Of a DNA stretch of 64,000 bases, positions 49,297 through 57,205 are shown one piece after another; the stretch's first letter is position 1, and every line of letters starts with the position of its first letter. Under the pieces are notes generated by a model. The model saw only the letters and a list, made by a program, of their open reading frames with translations. It did no database searches and was not told the DNA's origin. This DNA comes from Candidatus Gagatemarchaeum stordalenia (GTDB lineage: Archaea; Thermoproteota; Nitrososphaeria; Nitrososphaerales; Gagatemarchaeaceae), in assembly GCA_003164815.1 (NCBI GenBank), contig PLUF01000075.1:31978-95977 (forward strand), written 5' to 3'. The position numbers were made by a program, and so were the translations under genes.

Positions 49297-49833
49297 ATGG
49301 ATGATCTAAGGGAGCACCAAGAATTCATTCATGTGAGCTTGAGGCTTCCAAAAACACTCAAAATCAGTCTTGAGAAGCAAGCGAAACGTCAGCACACCAG
49401 CTTCAATTCGCTGGCTTCAGGAATCCTGGTGAAAGGGGCATCATATGACACGATAGCGGAAAAACTGAGCGCGGTCACCATCAACGGACTACTCTTTGCT
49501 GGAATGCTGGAGGATGCATCTACTGAGCACCTGGAACAGTTAGGGAAGAATCTTGGTCCGAAACTTATCAAACAGACGTTCGCATTTCTTGACTTGCAAC
49601 ATGATATCGAAGGCCTGATTCGATTCTATTTTGAGCCGGTCTCTTCTTTCTCAGGGTGGTATTCATTTACAGTAGCAGGAAGTGGTACAAACCGAAGACT
49701 GATGTTCCAGCACCCACATGGAACGAAATGGTCGGTCTTTCTCAAGGCGTATATCTCCAGCATCATTAAGGCATCCAGCGGCACTGAGCCGCGCGTCGTG
49801 GCCGATGAGAGTCTTGTAACGGTCTATTGTTAG
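49297..49833 (+). CDS. RHH-fold DNA-binding regulator, paralog 4
   Basis: 178 residues from ATG 49297 (an in-frame TTG at 49285 adds four). RHH-like start FIHVSLRLPKTLKISLEKQAKRQHTSFNSLASGILVKG; middle NLGPKLIKQTFAFLDL; C-terminal domain with FSGWYSFTV and HPHGTKWSVFLKAYISSI, then a beta tail. Closest to paralog 3. Unlike the other three it has no divergent secreted gene immediately upstream; the 53-residue gene is upstream instead. A decayed fifth copy follows. Confidence 0.7.
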   Translation: MDDLREHQEFIHVSLRLPKTLKISLEKQAKRQHTSFNSLASGILVKGASYDTIAEKLSAVTINGLLFAGMLEDASTEHLEQLGKNLGPKLIKQTFAFLDLQHDIEGLIRFYFEPVSSFSGWYSFTVAGSGTNRRLMFQHPHGTKWSVFLKAYISSIIKASSGTEPRVVADESLVTVYC

Positions 49834-50009
49834 CGACCTGTTGGCTTTGACCTCACTTGGGCATCGTAGGCGTCACGGACCAGAAGTGTGGATGACGTGA
49901 ACTAGTGTTTGGAGTAGCTCCGTCCTACGGGATTCTGTTGATAGGACCCGAGAAGCTCTTCTTTTCCCTATGTATGTCCATTCACGATCTCCAAGCGCGT
50001 AGTCAAAAC

Positions 50010-50164
50010 TTAATCTGACCACTAAACCAATCGCACGGTGTGATTATGGCCCGAAGTCTACTTCCTTCTTGAAGGCGTATTACTCTGCGGAAAGCAAATC
50101 GCTGTTTCAAGACGAAGTGGACACTGTCACTCATGATGGAATCCTTGAAATCAACTATAAATGA
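50010..50164 (+). pseudogene. C-terminal remnant of an RHH-regulator paralog
   Basis: In one frame, ending at TGA 50162, the sequence reads KPIARCDYGPKSTSFLKAYYSAESKSLFQDEVDTVTHDGILEINYK. This matches the end of paralog 4 (HPHGTKWSVFLKAYISS...VADESLVTVYC), with the Trp lost. Nothing of the N-terminal half is left. The stretch 49834-50258 otherwise holds nothing I can support. Confidence 0.5.
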
Positions 50165-50258
50165 ATAGTCGGTTGCAAGGCGAGAAACCTAGTTTATTGT
50201 TACACTTCGCTGTTGTGTTAGAACTCGGCGAACCATCTGACTAAGGGAAGATTGCGAT

Positions 50259-51422
50259 TTAGCGGGGCGGTGCGAACAGCTTCTCCATCACCAATGGGGA
50301 CAGCTGTCTCTTTGCGGCGAAATGCCTTGTGAGTCTTGCGCCATCAATCAACTTGCTTCTTATCTCATCGACCTCCAAACCCTGTCTCTCCGCGTTGAAG
50401 GCTGATTCGAAAGCTCGGGTCGTCTTCCTGTCACCCGCAGTTCTAACGTCAGACAACTTCATGGCTACTGGCTCACGCTCTTCAAGCTCCTCTGGCCGAA
50501 CCACGTCATCTCTGTAGTATCCGTAGTCTTGTCTGTTGAAAAGGCGAAAACGTTTTGGTGAGTTCTTTATGCGTTCAAGAACGTCCTTTGACATGGGACG
50601 CCATGGTCTGAAGACGTGTGATGAACCATAGCAGTTGAAGCCGAGCCCGAAGAGGAGGACATCTCTCGCCATCAAGATGGGGTCCTTCCACATGCCTCGA
50701 TAGAACGGGACGTTCAGCCCATGCAGGAAGCACGGAGATCCAGATTCTGACTCTATTCTTCGGACCAAGGCGCGAGTTTGGTTGATGTTACCTATCAGCG
50801 CAAGAGGATTCTTGTCGTCGAAATCCATTACAAGATAGTTGATTCGGTGGGTCACGTAGAGGTCAGCCAGACGACGGATGTCAAGACGTCCGATGTGGGG
50901 AATCAGTCCCGCTACCGGGATTCCCCTGCGCGAGGCAACGAGACTGTAGAACTTCTCCAAGTAGGGGACGTAGTCGCTTCCAGACAACCCCGGAACCACT
51001 GGAGGAATCCAAACATCATTGAATGGGTGCTCCAGGAGTCCACAGAGGTATTCAGTCTCAGTTTCAGTCGGTGTCTTGTTGGGGACGCCCCTCTTCCGGT
51101 CTCCATTATCATAGGTATAAACAAAGAGATTGATCTCGTCCGGAATGAACGTCCGGAATCTCGAGGCGATGTCGTAGTAGAAGTCCTCTTGTTTCTTCAG
51201 GTCGCTGTCGATGTCGAGGAGCTTCTCCTTTGCGATTCGCCGAGGTACCTCGTTTATTCCCCGGACCTTAGGGTTCGTTATCACCTTCGACTCCGAGTGA
51301 GCGTCTTTCGTTAGGCAGAGAGAGCGCCTGGGAGTAATGACGCGCTTGTCCTTCACCGTTAGAGTAAGGAGCCTTGTCTGCAGCTCGGAATCCTGCCTTC
51401 GCGCCTCTATCTGGATCGACAA
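50259..51422 (-). CDS. Unrecognised enzyme-like protein, possibly a TIM barrel
   Basis: 387 residues from TTG 51422, which lies 27-35 nt from a TATA box. After about 80 residues comes FRTFIPDEINLFVYTYDN, then alternating strand/helix units (VWIPPVVPGLSG, IPVAGLIPHIGRLDIRRLADLYVTHRINYLVMDFDDKNPL, PCFLHGLNVPFYRG, LLFGLGFNCYGSSHVFRPW) reminiscent of a barrel such as tRNA-guanine-transglycosylase-like enzymes, but I see no diagnostic catalytic motif. The C-terminal 80 residues are helical. Divergent from the toxin-antitoxin genes and sharing their promoter box. If TGT-like it could relate to DNA base modification; this is speculation. Confidence 0.45.
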   Translation of the reverse strand: MSIQIEARRQDSELQTRLLTLTVKDKRVITPRRSLCLTKDAHSESKVITNPKVRGINEVPRRIAKEKLLDIDSDLKKQEDFYYDIASRFRTFIPDEINLFVYTYDNGDRKRGVPNKTPTETETEYLCGLLEHPFNDVWIPPVVPGLSGSDYVPYLEKFYSLVASRRGIPVAGLIPHIGRLDIRRLADLYVTHRINYLVMDFDDKNPLALIGNINQTRALVRRIESESGSPCFLHGLNVPFYRGMWKDPILMARDVLLFGLGFNCYGSSHVFRPWRPMSKDVLERIKNSPKRFRLFNRQDYGYYRDDVVRPEELEEREPVAMKLSDVRTAGDRKTTRAFESAFNAERQGLEVDEIRSKLIDGARLTRHFAAKRQLSPLVMEKLFAPPR

Positions 51423-51448
51423 GTGCGAGCCTTTTATACAGAAGCGTT

Positions 51449-51457
51449 CTTATAAAG
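51449..51457. promoter_or_regulatory. Shared bidirectional TATA box
   Basis: CTTATAAAG is centred midway between TTG 51422 on the minus strand (27-35 nt) and ATG 51479 on the plus strand (22-30 nt). A second ccTTTTATA lies at 51431-51439, too near the minus start. The symmetric TTATAA could serve both genes. Confidence 0.5.
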
Positions 51458-51478
51458 TGTTTTGAGGTCGATTGAGCG

Positions 51479-52183
51479 ATGAGGTACGCAGAGGACATCC
51501 AACCTATAGAGAGATACCTCCTCATGCTCCTTCTGGCGCCTGATTCGTCTGGAAAGTTCTCGCAGCCAATAAGAGGGAACACGTGGTGTCAGAAGGAGAT
51601 GTTCGTCTTGTCAAAGCTCGTAGAAGGTTTGGAAGAGGACACCCAGTTTGATGCATATGCAATGGGCTCATATAGCGAGACGGTGGCTGAGATTCAGGAT
51701 CAGTTCTACATCTCAGGATTCGCGGAAAAGTCTGGAGACGGCATGAAGCTTTCTCTTGATGGGCGCCGGTTGGCCGAGGAGGTTTGGACGCATGCGACTG
51801 AAGATGAGCGAAGAGTCGTTGGTGAGGTCAAGTCCTGGTTGAATGACTTGTCGTTTCATGAGCTTCTGGCTTTGCTCTATACAGAATACCCTGAGTCCGC
51901 GACGAAGTCACAGGTCAAGGACGAGATTGATATACGCAGACCTGAACTCGCTGTCAGTCTAGTCCGGAAGAGGAAAGTGACTCCTGAATTGGGCGCCAGG
52001 ATTGCCAGAATGAAGCAGGCTGACTTTTCGAGCTACCTAGAGAAGAGAGGTATATCGCCTGAGGGCATTGAGACTTCTGACATCCTTGTTGACAAGTCCC
52101 TACTCGAAGAAATCGAGAAGAGCAGGGATGATTCTGCGAAGAGGAAGCTCATTCCTTGGGAGAAGATAAAGGAAAACGCATAG
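51479..52183 (+). CDS. Panacea/SocA-like antitoxin
   Basis: 234 residues. The N-terminal half (PIERYLLMLLLAP, WCQKEMFVLSKLVEGL, FDAYAMGSYSETVAEIQDQFYISGF, MKLSLDGRRLAEEVW) follows the Panacea/SocA-type domain found in many antitoxins; the C-terminal half is helical with LVRKRKVTPELGARIARMKQADFSSYLEKRGI. It overlaps by 28 nt the RelE-like gene. The usual order in such operons (antitoxin then toxin) and the overlap support a toxin-antitoxin role. Confidence 0.65.
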   Translation: MRYAEDIQPIERYLLMLLLAPDSSGKFSQPIRGNTWCQKEMFVLSKLVEGLEEDTQFDAYAMGSYSETVAEIQDQFYISGFAEKSGDGMKLSLDGRRLAEEVWTHATEDERRVVGEVKSWLNDLSFHELLALLYTEYPESATKSQVKDEIDIRRPELAVSLVRKRKVTPELGARIARMKQADFSSYLEKRGISPEGIETSDILVDKSLLEEIEKSRDDSAKRKLIPWEKIKENA

Positions 52184-52467
52184 CTCACAAGGTCTACTTC
52201 ACGAAGCGTTGTGAGCTGAGATACAAGAAGCTGCAGGATTCGATAAAGCGAACAGTCGCAAAGACGATAGAGGAAATCTCCGAGAACCCTAATCTCGGTT
52301 ACCCTTTGAAAGACCGGCTGCTAAAGGACCTCTACTCAATCCATTGTGGCGACTTCAGAATAGTCTACAAATTCAATGAAAACCCCGGCCAGGTGGAGAT
52401 CTGGGCAATTGAACATCGAAGCCATGTCTACGAGGAGCTTTTGCGATACAGGTCAGCATCATCATAG
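52156..52467 (+). CDS. RelE/ParE-superfamily toxin
   Basis: 103 residues from TTG 52156 (28-nt overlap with the antitoxin; a later start is possible). FTKRCELRYKKLQDSIKRTVAKTIEEISENPNLGYPLKDRLLKDLYSIHCGDFRIVYKFN is the RelE pattern (helices, then G-D-F/Y-R-hydrophobic-hydrophobic-Y), ending IWAIEHRSHVYEEL. RelE toxins are ribosome-dependent mRNA nucleases; ParE-like gyrase poisons are the alternative. Confidence 0.8.
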   Translation: MGEDKGKRIAHKVYFTKRCELRYKKLQDSIKRTVAKTIEEISENPNLGYPLKDRLLKDLYSIHCGDFRIVYKFNENPGQVEIWAIEHRSHVYEELLRYRSASS

Positions 52468-52616
52468 CTGCCACTTCCTAAGCTCTATTCTGATTATGCG
52501 CCGAAATCCGGCCTTTGGCCCGAGTTAGTCCCTCTGATAACGACTTGCAGTATCTCCCCAAGGAAGCCGCAGACCAAAACTCGTCGAGACCAATTGTTTT
52601 TACCCGCAGCGAAGCC

Positions 52617-54434
52617 ATGCGGGCCGTATTGAAACTGCTAAGGTTCAAGGCGAAGGGATTCCGAAGTCTGAATGAAACTGATTGGATTCCAATCAACAAA
52701 CTTACAGTCTTCACTGGGCAAAATGACGGGGGGAAGTCGTCGGTTCTTGAAGCGATAGCGATATTCCTTGATCCTAAGAAGATACCGGATGCAGACGACT
52801 ACACAAAGGACGCTGCTGGCAATGTTGTTGGGCAAGTCACGCTCGCCGGTGAGTTCCTGATTAACGATGAAGAAAGGAAAACCCTCGGGCTGCATTCCTT
52901 GGCTGTGTCGATTAGACGAGACTATTCTGCAACACAACCACAGTCTTATCTTTATGAGACGGCAGTCCATCCTGATGAGCGACTTCGACGAGATCTCAGT
53001 GGTGTCAGGAATGATGAGTTGCTGCAACTCGCAGACGAGTTCGCTATACAACTTTCCAATCGGCGCCAGAAAGAGTCTATCGTTCGGGAGATGAATCAAT
53101 GGCTGCAAACTCAACAGCTTCAACCCGGGTGGCTCGGCCTCCCGCATTCGATGACAGTGGGTTTTCCGGAGTTCAAGCTCTTCCAATCTTCCGACGCTTT
53201 GGACCCAGAAGAACAGATTAACGATGCATTAAAATCATCCTTTGTAACTCGAATCAGGTCAGACACCTACTCGGGTGTACTGAGCGGTGTCTCGAGTCAG
53301 ATTGAGCGAGAGATGCTGAGGGACTTGGATATCTTCCTGCCTATATTGCGCGTATATTGTCCAGATGTCACTTCTATCAACATCCGTCCCACATTCGACT
53401 TCTCAAACGGGTTCAGAACGTCTAAGCTTCTGCTAACACAATCCTCAGGGTCTGAAATCGATCTGACCAAGCTGGGTCAGGGGAGAAGGAGACGAATCAC
53501 GCTCGCGGTCTACGAATGGACCGAACAACTCATTACTCAACAAGAGGGGCCAACTCCTTTCGAGCAGACTATAGTTGCATTTGATGAGCCTGACACGCAC
53601 CTCGATTACACTCAGCAGAGGAAGATATTCGATATCATCAAGCGAATTTCGTCGAAGGATGACACGAATGTGATAGTCTGTACCCACTCGCTTAACCTGA
53701 TTGACAGAATCCCGATAACAGACATTGTACACTTCAGACTTGAGGGAGGAATCACGAGGACATCAGTGATTACGACCGATGACCCTGACCTAACGGACCT
53801 CTTCCTCTACCAAATAAGCGAAACCATGGGGTTGCGCAACAGCGCCATACTGAATGAGAGATGTTTCTTGGTCGTAGAAGGTCCGACTGAAGTTTGGTCT
53901 CTTCCCGTCCTGTTCAAGCTAAAATTCGGTTACCTACCTCAAGCAGCCGGCATCAAGATCTTGGATGGCGAAAGCGGGATAGGAGCTCGTCTATTCGCCA
54001 AGTTCCTTAGCAATAACCTCGGCAGGAATGTGATTTTTCTCGTGGACACGGACACCACATTAAGTCCTCATCAGAGACACTTCACTCGCGAAGCGTTGAT
54101 AGAAGACGGCTACAACTTGGAGACTCAGGTCCATTTCGTGGGCGCGAAGGAGTACGAGGATGCGTTCACCGATGAAACTTACCTAAGGGCGGCTAACACT
54201 TTCTGGCCCAAAGCCGATGGTTCTGAATGGAATATCTCTGAGTTTCAACGGCTTCGAGGAGAAGATGACTTCTGTGACGAACTGATGGCGCTGATTCGGA
54301 GGCAAACCCGCTCGAACGTAAGCAAGCCTAAGGTTGGGAAGCAAGTCGCTCAATCATTAGGACGATTGGAGGATATACCGTCTGAAATCGACAGGTGCCT
54401 TCAACACGCGCATGATCTGGCGAATCGGGATTGA
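52617..54434 (+). CDS. OLD-family ATPase/TOPRIM nuclease
   Basis: 605 residues from ATG 52617; an in-frame TTG at 52515 would add 34. N-terminal ABC/SMC-like ATPase: FKAKGFRSLNETDW, Walker A GQNDGGKSSV, a long insertion, signature-like GQGRRRRITLAVYEW, Walker B IVAFDEPDTHLDY and THSLNLI. C-terminal TOPRIM: FLVVEGPTEVWSLPVLF (Glu) and VIFLVDTDTT (DxD). This is the OLD/GajA-like layout used in phage defence (Gabija and relatives) and in DNA repair. No GajB helicase neighbours it, so it is a class 1-like stand-alone or pairs with the convergent GHKL gene. Confidence 0.85.
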   Translation: MRAVLKLLRFKAKGFRSLNETDWIPINKLTVFTGQNDGGKSSVLEAIAIFLDPKKIPDADDYTKDAAGNVVGQVTLAGEFLINDEERKTLGLHSLAVSIRRDYSATQPQSYLYETAVHPDERLRRDLSGVRNDELLQLADEFAIQLSNRRQKESIVREMNQWLQTQQLQPGWLGLPHSMTVGFPEFKLFQSSDALDPEEQINDALKSSFVTRIRSDTYSGVLSGVSSQIEREMLRDLDIFLPILRVYCPDVTSINIRPTFDFSNGFRTSKLLLTQSSGSEIDLTKLGQGRRRRITLAVYEWTEQLITQQEGPTPFEQTIVAFDEPDTHLDYTQQRKIFDIIKRISSKDDTNVIVCTHSLNLIDRIPITDIVHFRLEGGITRTSVITTDDPDLTDLFLYQISETMGLRNSAILNERCFLVVEGPTEVWSLPVLFKLKFGYLPQAAGIKILDGESGIGARLFAKFLSNNLGRNVIFLVDTDTTLSPHQRHFTREALIEDGYNLETQVHFVGAKEYEDAFTDETYLRAANTFWPKADGSEWNISEFQRLRGEDDFCDELMALIRRQTRSNVSKPKVGKQVAQSLGRLEDIPSEIDRCLQHAHDLANRD

Positions 54435-54479
54435 TTGAATGGCTTACGACTCCAGGCGTGTTTGATACCTCTTGCCAGT

Positions 54480-55865
54480 TCAGGTCAGCCCCTTGGCCCC
54501 AGCCCGACCAGTCAAGTCGGTCAGTTCAGTCTCAAACTCCCGAGTCACATCTGCGGCGCCGCTCGTGGCGTGGGCGATCTCATGCAATAGCACGCCCGTG
54601 TACTCCTCTATGGTTTTCAATGCACTCCTCTTTATGATGATTCGGTGAGTGCGAGCTTCCCAAAGTCCCTCGGGTTCTCCGAACGTGCTGAGCTCCTTGA
54701 CCATGGTCTCGGAAACCCTAAGCTCCTTAACCACTTTGGGCATTCCGTCTACGAGGCTCGCTATCTCCTCGGTTCGGTAGTAGATCTTTCTCTCTGAAGT
54801 AGACATGTCATTTGGGTCCACGAACTTGAACTCGAAGCTGTTGTTGTACTCCTTGATGAACTGGCCCAGACCGACAACTTGCTTCCCCGAAAGGTCAGTC
54901 ATCCCGGGAAAGCGCTCTGCGAGACTTTCTGGCACTGCAATGACATGGTAACCTGCTCTCCTGGCATCATCGACCGCCATCGCTTGGCCTGAAAGCTGTT
55001 CGGGAGTAAGAAACACGTACTTTCCGGTCGAGCTCAGTATCCTCACCGCTTGATCCTGAACGTCCTTCCAGTCCAATTCGGCATGATTCGTGCCATTCTG
55101 GAACTCCTTCAGATCGTCAGCCAGTCGCTTTGCGACTAACTCGGTACGACAGGAGAGGAGAATGGATTTGACTCGTTCCTGGTAGGCAGACCTTCCAACG
55201 TTCGTCCTCTCTCGATTAAGAGCCTTCTTGATGGCGCCTGTCAACGATGTAATGTTGTAGCTGAAGAGGAACTCCTCTTCCTCAGCCGACCCTACCCCGT
55301 TGATGTAGATCCTCGCTATGTCCCCTTTCCTCTCGAGCACCTCGCCGTACTTCGTGGTTTCGATAGTCTTCTCCCCCGAGAATCTCAAGAACAGCGCCCT
55401 TGCCCTGTCGATTTCGGCTGGATCCAAGTTGGTAAGCCTGAACTCCGTCCCCTCCAGCTTCGGGTCGGAGGGCGGCGAGACGAAGGCGTGCAGAGTCTCG
55501 ATATCGAACCCCGATTTCTTGAATTTGCCAATGGTCACGTCGTTGTACCTCGATTTCACTTCGACGTTCACCCCATGCCTGTCGAAGGTGGCGAATGCGT
55601 CCTTCAGCCCAACCCCGAACTTCCCTATCACGTTCGGATTGGTCAATTTCTCCTCGTTCTCCTTCTGCGTGAGATCCTCCTGCCTCAGCCCGCGCCCGTA
55701 GTCTCTGATTATCCAGGATCCAGATGACTCTTTCCGAATCTCGATGTCCTTCGAATCGGTCAGCAACTGCTCGTCAAGAGCGTTCGCTATGACTTCCCTG
55801 ACCGCTTGACTCACTTCCCAGTTCTCCAGTATGGTCTCAATGTTGAGGTCGAATGGAATGGGCAA
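54480..55865 (-). CDS. GHKL-ATPase fused to HExxH metallopeptidase-like tail
   Basis: 461 residues from TTG 55865 (28 nt from a TTTAAATAG box). N-terminal HSP90/GHKL ATP-binding fold: VREVIANALDEQ (N box), IRDYGRGL (D-x-G-x-G), GKFGVGLKDAFATF (second glycine box), then an ATP-lid region. C-terminal segment: YTGVLLHEIAHATSGAADVTREFETELTDLTGR, an HExxH zinc site with a downstream Glu. GHKL plus HExxH fusion suggests ATP-controlled proteolysis. The gene is convergent with the OLD nuclease, both near the mobile core; a defence role is inferred. No exact family known to me. Confidence 0.7.
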   Translation of the reverse strand: MPIPFDLNIETILENWEVSQAVREVIANALDEQLLTDSKDIEIRKESSGSWIIRDYGRGLRQEDLTQKENEEKLTNPNVIGKFGVGLKDAFATFDRHGVNVEVKSRYNDVTIGKFKKSGFDIETLHAFVSPPSDPKLEGTEFRLTNLDPAEIDRARALFLRFSGEKTIETTKYGEVLERKGDIARIYINGVGSAEEEEFLFSYNITSLTGAIKKALNRERTNVGRSAYQERVKSILLSCRTELVAKRLADDLKEFQNGTNHAELDWKDVQDQAVRILSSTGKYVFLTPEQLSGQAMAVDDARRAGYHVIAVPESLAERFPGMTDLSGKQVVGLGQFIKEYNNSFEFKFVDPNDMSTSERKIYYRTEEIASLVDGMPKVVKELRVSETMVKELSTFGEPEGLWEARTHRIIIKRSALKTIEEYTGVLLHEIAHATSGAADVTREFETELTDLTGRAGAKGLT

Positions 55866-55892
55866 CGGACGAATCCTTCACCCCGCCGATTC

Positions 55893-55901
55893 TATTTAAA
55901 C
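55893..55901 (-). promoter_or_regulatory. TATA box of the GHKL gene
   Basis: CTATTTAAA (TTTAAATAG on the gene strand) about 28-36 nt from TTG 55865, fitting a leaderless TTG start. Confidence 0.5.
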
Positions 55902-55912
55902 TGGGAACGCCT

Positions 55913-56042
55913 CCCGACATGGAAAGGGAGAGGAGAAGGGTAGAGCCAATGACTCGGCGAGCGGCCAGCACGAGGACCGGGAGGACCTTCCAAAAATCAT
56001 CCAAAAAAAGAAGAGAGGCGGATATGAATCATATCCGCAATG
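55913..56042. repeat. Partial copy (D1) of the dispersed module
   Basis: GACATGGAAAGGGAGA, CCAATG, GAGCGGCC-like, CAAAAATCATCCAAAAAAAG and GATATGAATCATATCCGCAA match 9666-9950 of module A (for example CGGACATGGAAAGGGAGAAC and GATATGAATCATAGCCGCAAC). It runs into the end of the ArdC-like gene. Confidence 0.55.
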
Positions 56043-56046
56043 GGGC

Positions 56047-56680
56047 TCAGTTGGGTGTGTAGATCAGGTCTAGGACTCTCTTGGTTCTGTCGAGGACTCT
56101 CATGCAGAGCCTGCCTACTTGCTGGGAATTGTTGGACTGGGCATAGCTGGCGATGTAGGACCTCCATGCCGAACCGCTCGGCGACCTCAAGGAGGGGAGG
56201 AGGGGTCTTGGGTTCGTAGACGGGGAGGTCTTGGCCATTGGTGTCCTCATACCTGAAGACGGGGATTGCCTTGAATCCGATTAGGATTTCCCTGACCCCC
56301 TCCTGTGGCTCTCCCTGCCCTTCAAGGACTTGCTTTCCGGCTTTGACCTTCTTCCTGACCGGTCCCAAGATCCAGAACGCCTTCGCGCCCTTGGAGACAA
56401 ATCTCCCCGTCTCGTTCCACTGCCGAAAGCCCCTGGCGTCGTTCGTTCCCGCCAAGAGCATCAGCAGTTGGTTCCCGAAGGACCATTTCGAGGAGGGTCT
56501 CCCTGGGGCGTTGATCAAGGCCTTTGCGCATAGGTCAGGGAGTTGCTTCGACGAGAAGAGCTGCACTATCTTCTCGAGCTCGGAACTGGCCCGTTCCCGC
56601 CAGGGAGTTTGGACTGTAGTGGTCGGTGCGACCGGGGTGGATGGCTCGACAGCTTGCGCTGTCTCTACGTTTGCTGACAC
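56047..56680 (-). pseudogene. ArdC-like (DUF1738) protein with a frameshift
   Basis: Frame 1 from 56680 carries TPWRERASSELEKIVQLF, SFGNQLLMLLAGTNDARGFRQWNETGRFVSKGAKAFWILGP and VREILIGFKAIPVFRYEDTNGQDLP, the ArdC N-terminal ssDNA-binding domain pattern. After FGMEV (near 56170) the natural continuation YIASYAQSNNSQQVGRLCMRVLDRTKRVLDLIYTPN lies in the frame one base off, ending 56047, while frame 1 runs on to 55997 through repeat D1. One extra C in the GGTCCTAC context explains it (mutation or assembly error). ArdC proteins protect incoming DNA; the usual C-terminal metallopeptidase domain is absent. Same operon as TFB. Confidence 0.65.
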
Positions 56681-56698
56681 GAAAGAGTCCGCCTGCCC

Positions 56699-57205
56699 CT
56701 ACTTCTGCGCTCCGTCGGCGGGGAACCTCTTGAGGAACTTGTCCTTGATCCTGTACCCGTGGTCGCCGACGACTATCTCTTCGCCGGCCTTGAGCCTGTC
56801 GATGAACCCGCTGGCGCCCTTCAACTCGGGAAGAAGGGTCCCTTCGCGGTCCATGTAGAAGGTCCATTGGCCCCCTCCGTTGGAGTACTCTTTCCAAGGG
56901 CGCTTGTCGAGCAAGGCAGAGTCCACTGTTGGTGGTGCTGGCGTTGTTGGTTGGCTGTTGGAAGGGCTGTTCTTCTCGGGTGCGGCATGGCTCTCGCCGT
57001 TGAACCTCTGCCTGCCGAGGACGTAGACGATGTTGCTGAACTGCCTGTCGGTGTCGTTGGTGTACTTCTCGAGGACCTTCACGAGGATGAAGCCCTGCTT
57101 CAGAAGGTCGTTCGCTGCTTCCGGCGTAGGAGCCTCCCTGATCTCCGTGATTCGCGAGTATGGTGTCTCCATTCTTCTTCGCCTCCCTGCACTCTTGTCA
57201 GACAT
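56699..57205 (-). CDS. Hypothetical protein between TFB and ArdC-like gene
   Basis: 168 residues from ATG 57205, which overlaps the TFB stop (CATGTCTGA), so it is coupled. N-terminal region METPYSRITEIREAPTPEAANDLLKQGFILVKVLEKYTN, a strand/helix with Y-V-L-G, a Pro/Ser/Thr linker (residues about 80-98), then WKEYSNGGGQWTFYMDREG, FIDRLKAGEEIVVGDHGYRIKDKFLKRFP. No named family. The linker between two small domains and the operon position fit an element maintenance or transfer accessory. Confidence 0.5.
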   Translation of the reverse strand: MSDKSAGRRRRMETPYSRITEIREAPTPEAANDLLKQGFILVKVLEKYTNDTDRQFSNIVYVLGRQRFNGESHAAPEKNSPSNSQPTTPAPPTVDSALLDKRPWKEYSNGGGQWTFYMDREGTLLPELKGASGFIDRLKAGEEIVVGDHGYRIKDKFLKRFPADGAQK

